Assembly: GCF_006335125.1 (NCBI RefSeq)
Contig: NZ_VDMO01000031.1
Location: 1-35,423 of the forward strand
DNA: 35,423 nt
Direction of reading: 5' to 3'
From: Deinococcus radiopugnans ATCC 19172
Lineage (GTDB): Bacteria > Deinococcota > Deinococci > Deinococcales > Deinococcaceae
This document shows, one piece after another, positions 35,259 to 35,423 of the stretch. Positions within the stretch are counted from its first letter, which is position 1. The number at the start of each line of letters is the position of its first letter. The position numbers were made by a program, and so were the translations under genes. Under the pieces are notes generated by a model. It saw only the letters and a program-made list of their open reading frames with translations, had not been told where the DNA came from and did not search any database.

Positions 35259-35423
35259 TTGAGAGCTTCACGCAAGCCCCTGGCTTTAGACATGGGGCTC
35301 TGTACCGGACATCTTCGAGTTGAGGCTGTGCTGGACGGGAAATCCCTGAACGTGTGACAGGTTGCGAATCGGCAGGATAAACGGCGGTGTTTTGGGTGTG
35401 TGACGACTCCAAAACCCGCCGAT
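35259..35423 (-). mobile_element. Short non-autonomous IS200/IS605-like element (no tnpB)
   Basis: Read on the minus strand from the window edge, the 125-bp repeat is followed directly by a right-end-like hairpin. AGCCCC (35292-35297 region) pairs with GGGGCT around CTAAAGCC-type sequence (about 35274-35299), and the element ends CTCTCAA at 35259. Left end plus right end without a gene is the layout of a MITE/PATE that would be mobilised in trans. The right-end hairpin differs in sequence from that at 1401-1422, so the assignment is tentative. Confidence 0.45.
35298..35422 (-). repeat. Right copy of 125-bp terminal inverted repeat
   Basis: This is the perfect reverse complement of 1-125, including the 13-bp hairpin (here 35382-35421). 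It diverges from the left copy inward of 35298. Confidence 0.9.

Overview
The window looks like Deinococcus accessory DNA. It has high GC throughout, GC-ending codons, many lipoproteins with short 'LSAC/LAAC/LGAC' lipoboxes, an IS200/IS605-type TnpB element, a BTAD/SARP-type ATPase regulator and a DUF4132 giant protein. This assignment rests on overall character, because no rRNA or tRNA is present. The first 125 bases recur perfectly as an inverted repeat at the other end of the window. The window may therefore be a contig broken in a repeated insertion sequence, or a segment flanked by inverted copies of one element.

Layout. Bases 1-1430 are an IS200/IS605-like element with tnpB and its right-end hairpin; the RuvC site appears rearranged. 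Bases 1582-3857 are a two-gene operon: a ChbG/HpnK/YdjC-type carbohydrate deacetylase overlapping a GPH-family sugar transporter. Bases 3858-6552 are a gene graveyard with a decayed VapB, a full-length VapC-like PIN protein, a DUF981-like membrane protein, and the 3' end of a second PIN-domain gene. Then come an extended SDR (6553-7542), a CAP-domain lipoprotein (8022-9602), an IS3 orfA scrap, and a 1037-aa ATPase/TPR-like/winged-helix regulator (10185-13298).

Bases 13676-19076 form one dense, co-directional cluster that is almost entirely exported. It encodes a triple-repeat lectin-like protein, an NHL-type lipoprotein broken by a 14-bp duplication, a double zinc-ribbon protein, a papain-like peptidase lipoprotein, a 46-aa lipoprotein, a Gly-rich repetitive fibre-like protein and a copper-amine-oxidase-N ('stalk') protein. 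I do not recognise this combination as a described system; it is the best candidate for something new here.

Bases 19480-26616 on the minus strand form a sugar regulon: LacI regulator, periplasmic binding protein, MalF-like and MalG-like permeases (the MalG-like one with a roughly 200-residue extra domain) and, after a gap, an amylo-alpha-1,6-glucosidase-type enzyme. Two exact copies of a 14-bp LacI-type operator lie upstream of lacI. No transporter ATPase gene is present.

Bases 27547-33014 are a self-contained transcription unit. A promoter region with two perfect palindromes precedes a 134-aa protein of unknown function and a 1631-aa DUF4132/MolR-like protein, closed by a strong rho-independent terminator. 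The right end (33015-35423) has gene remnants (probable HAD phosphatase, possible transposase tail), an unrecognised 366-aa helix-turn-helix-like protein, a 57-aa disordered protein, and a short non-autonomous element carrying the second copy of the terminal repeat.
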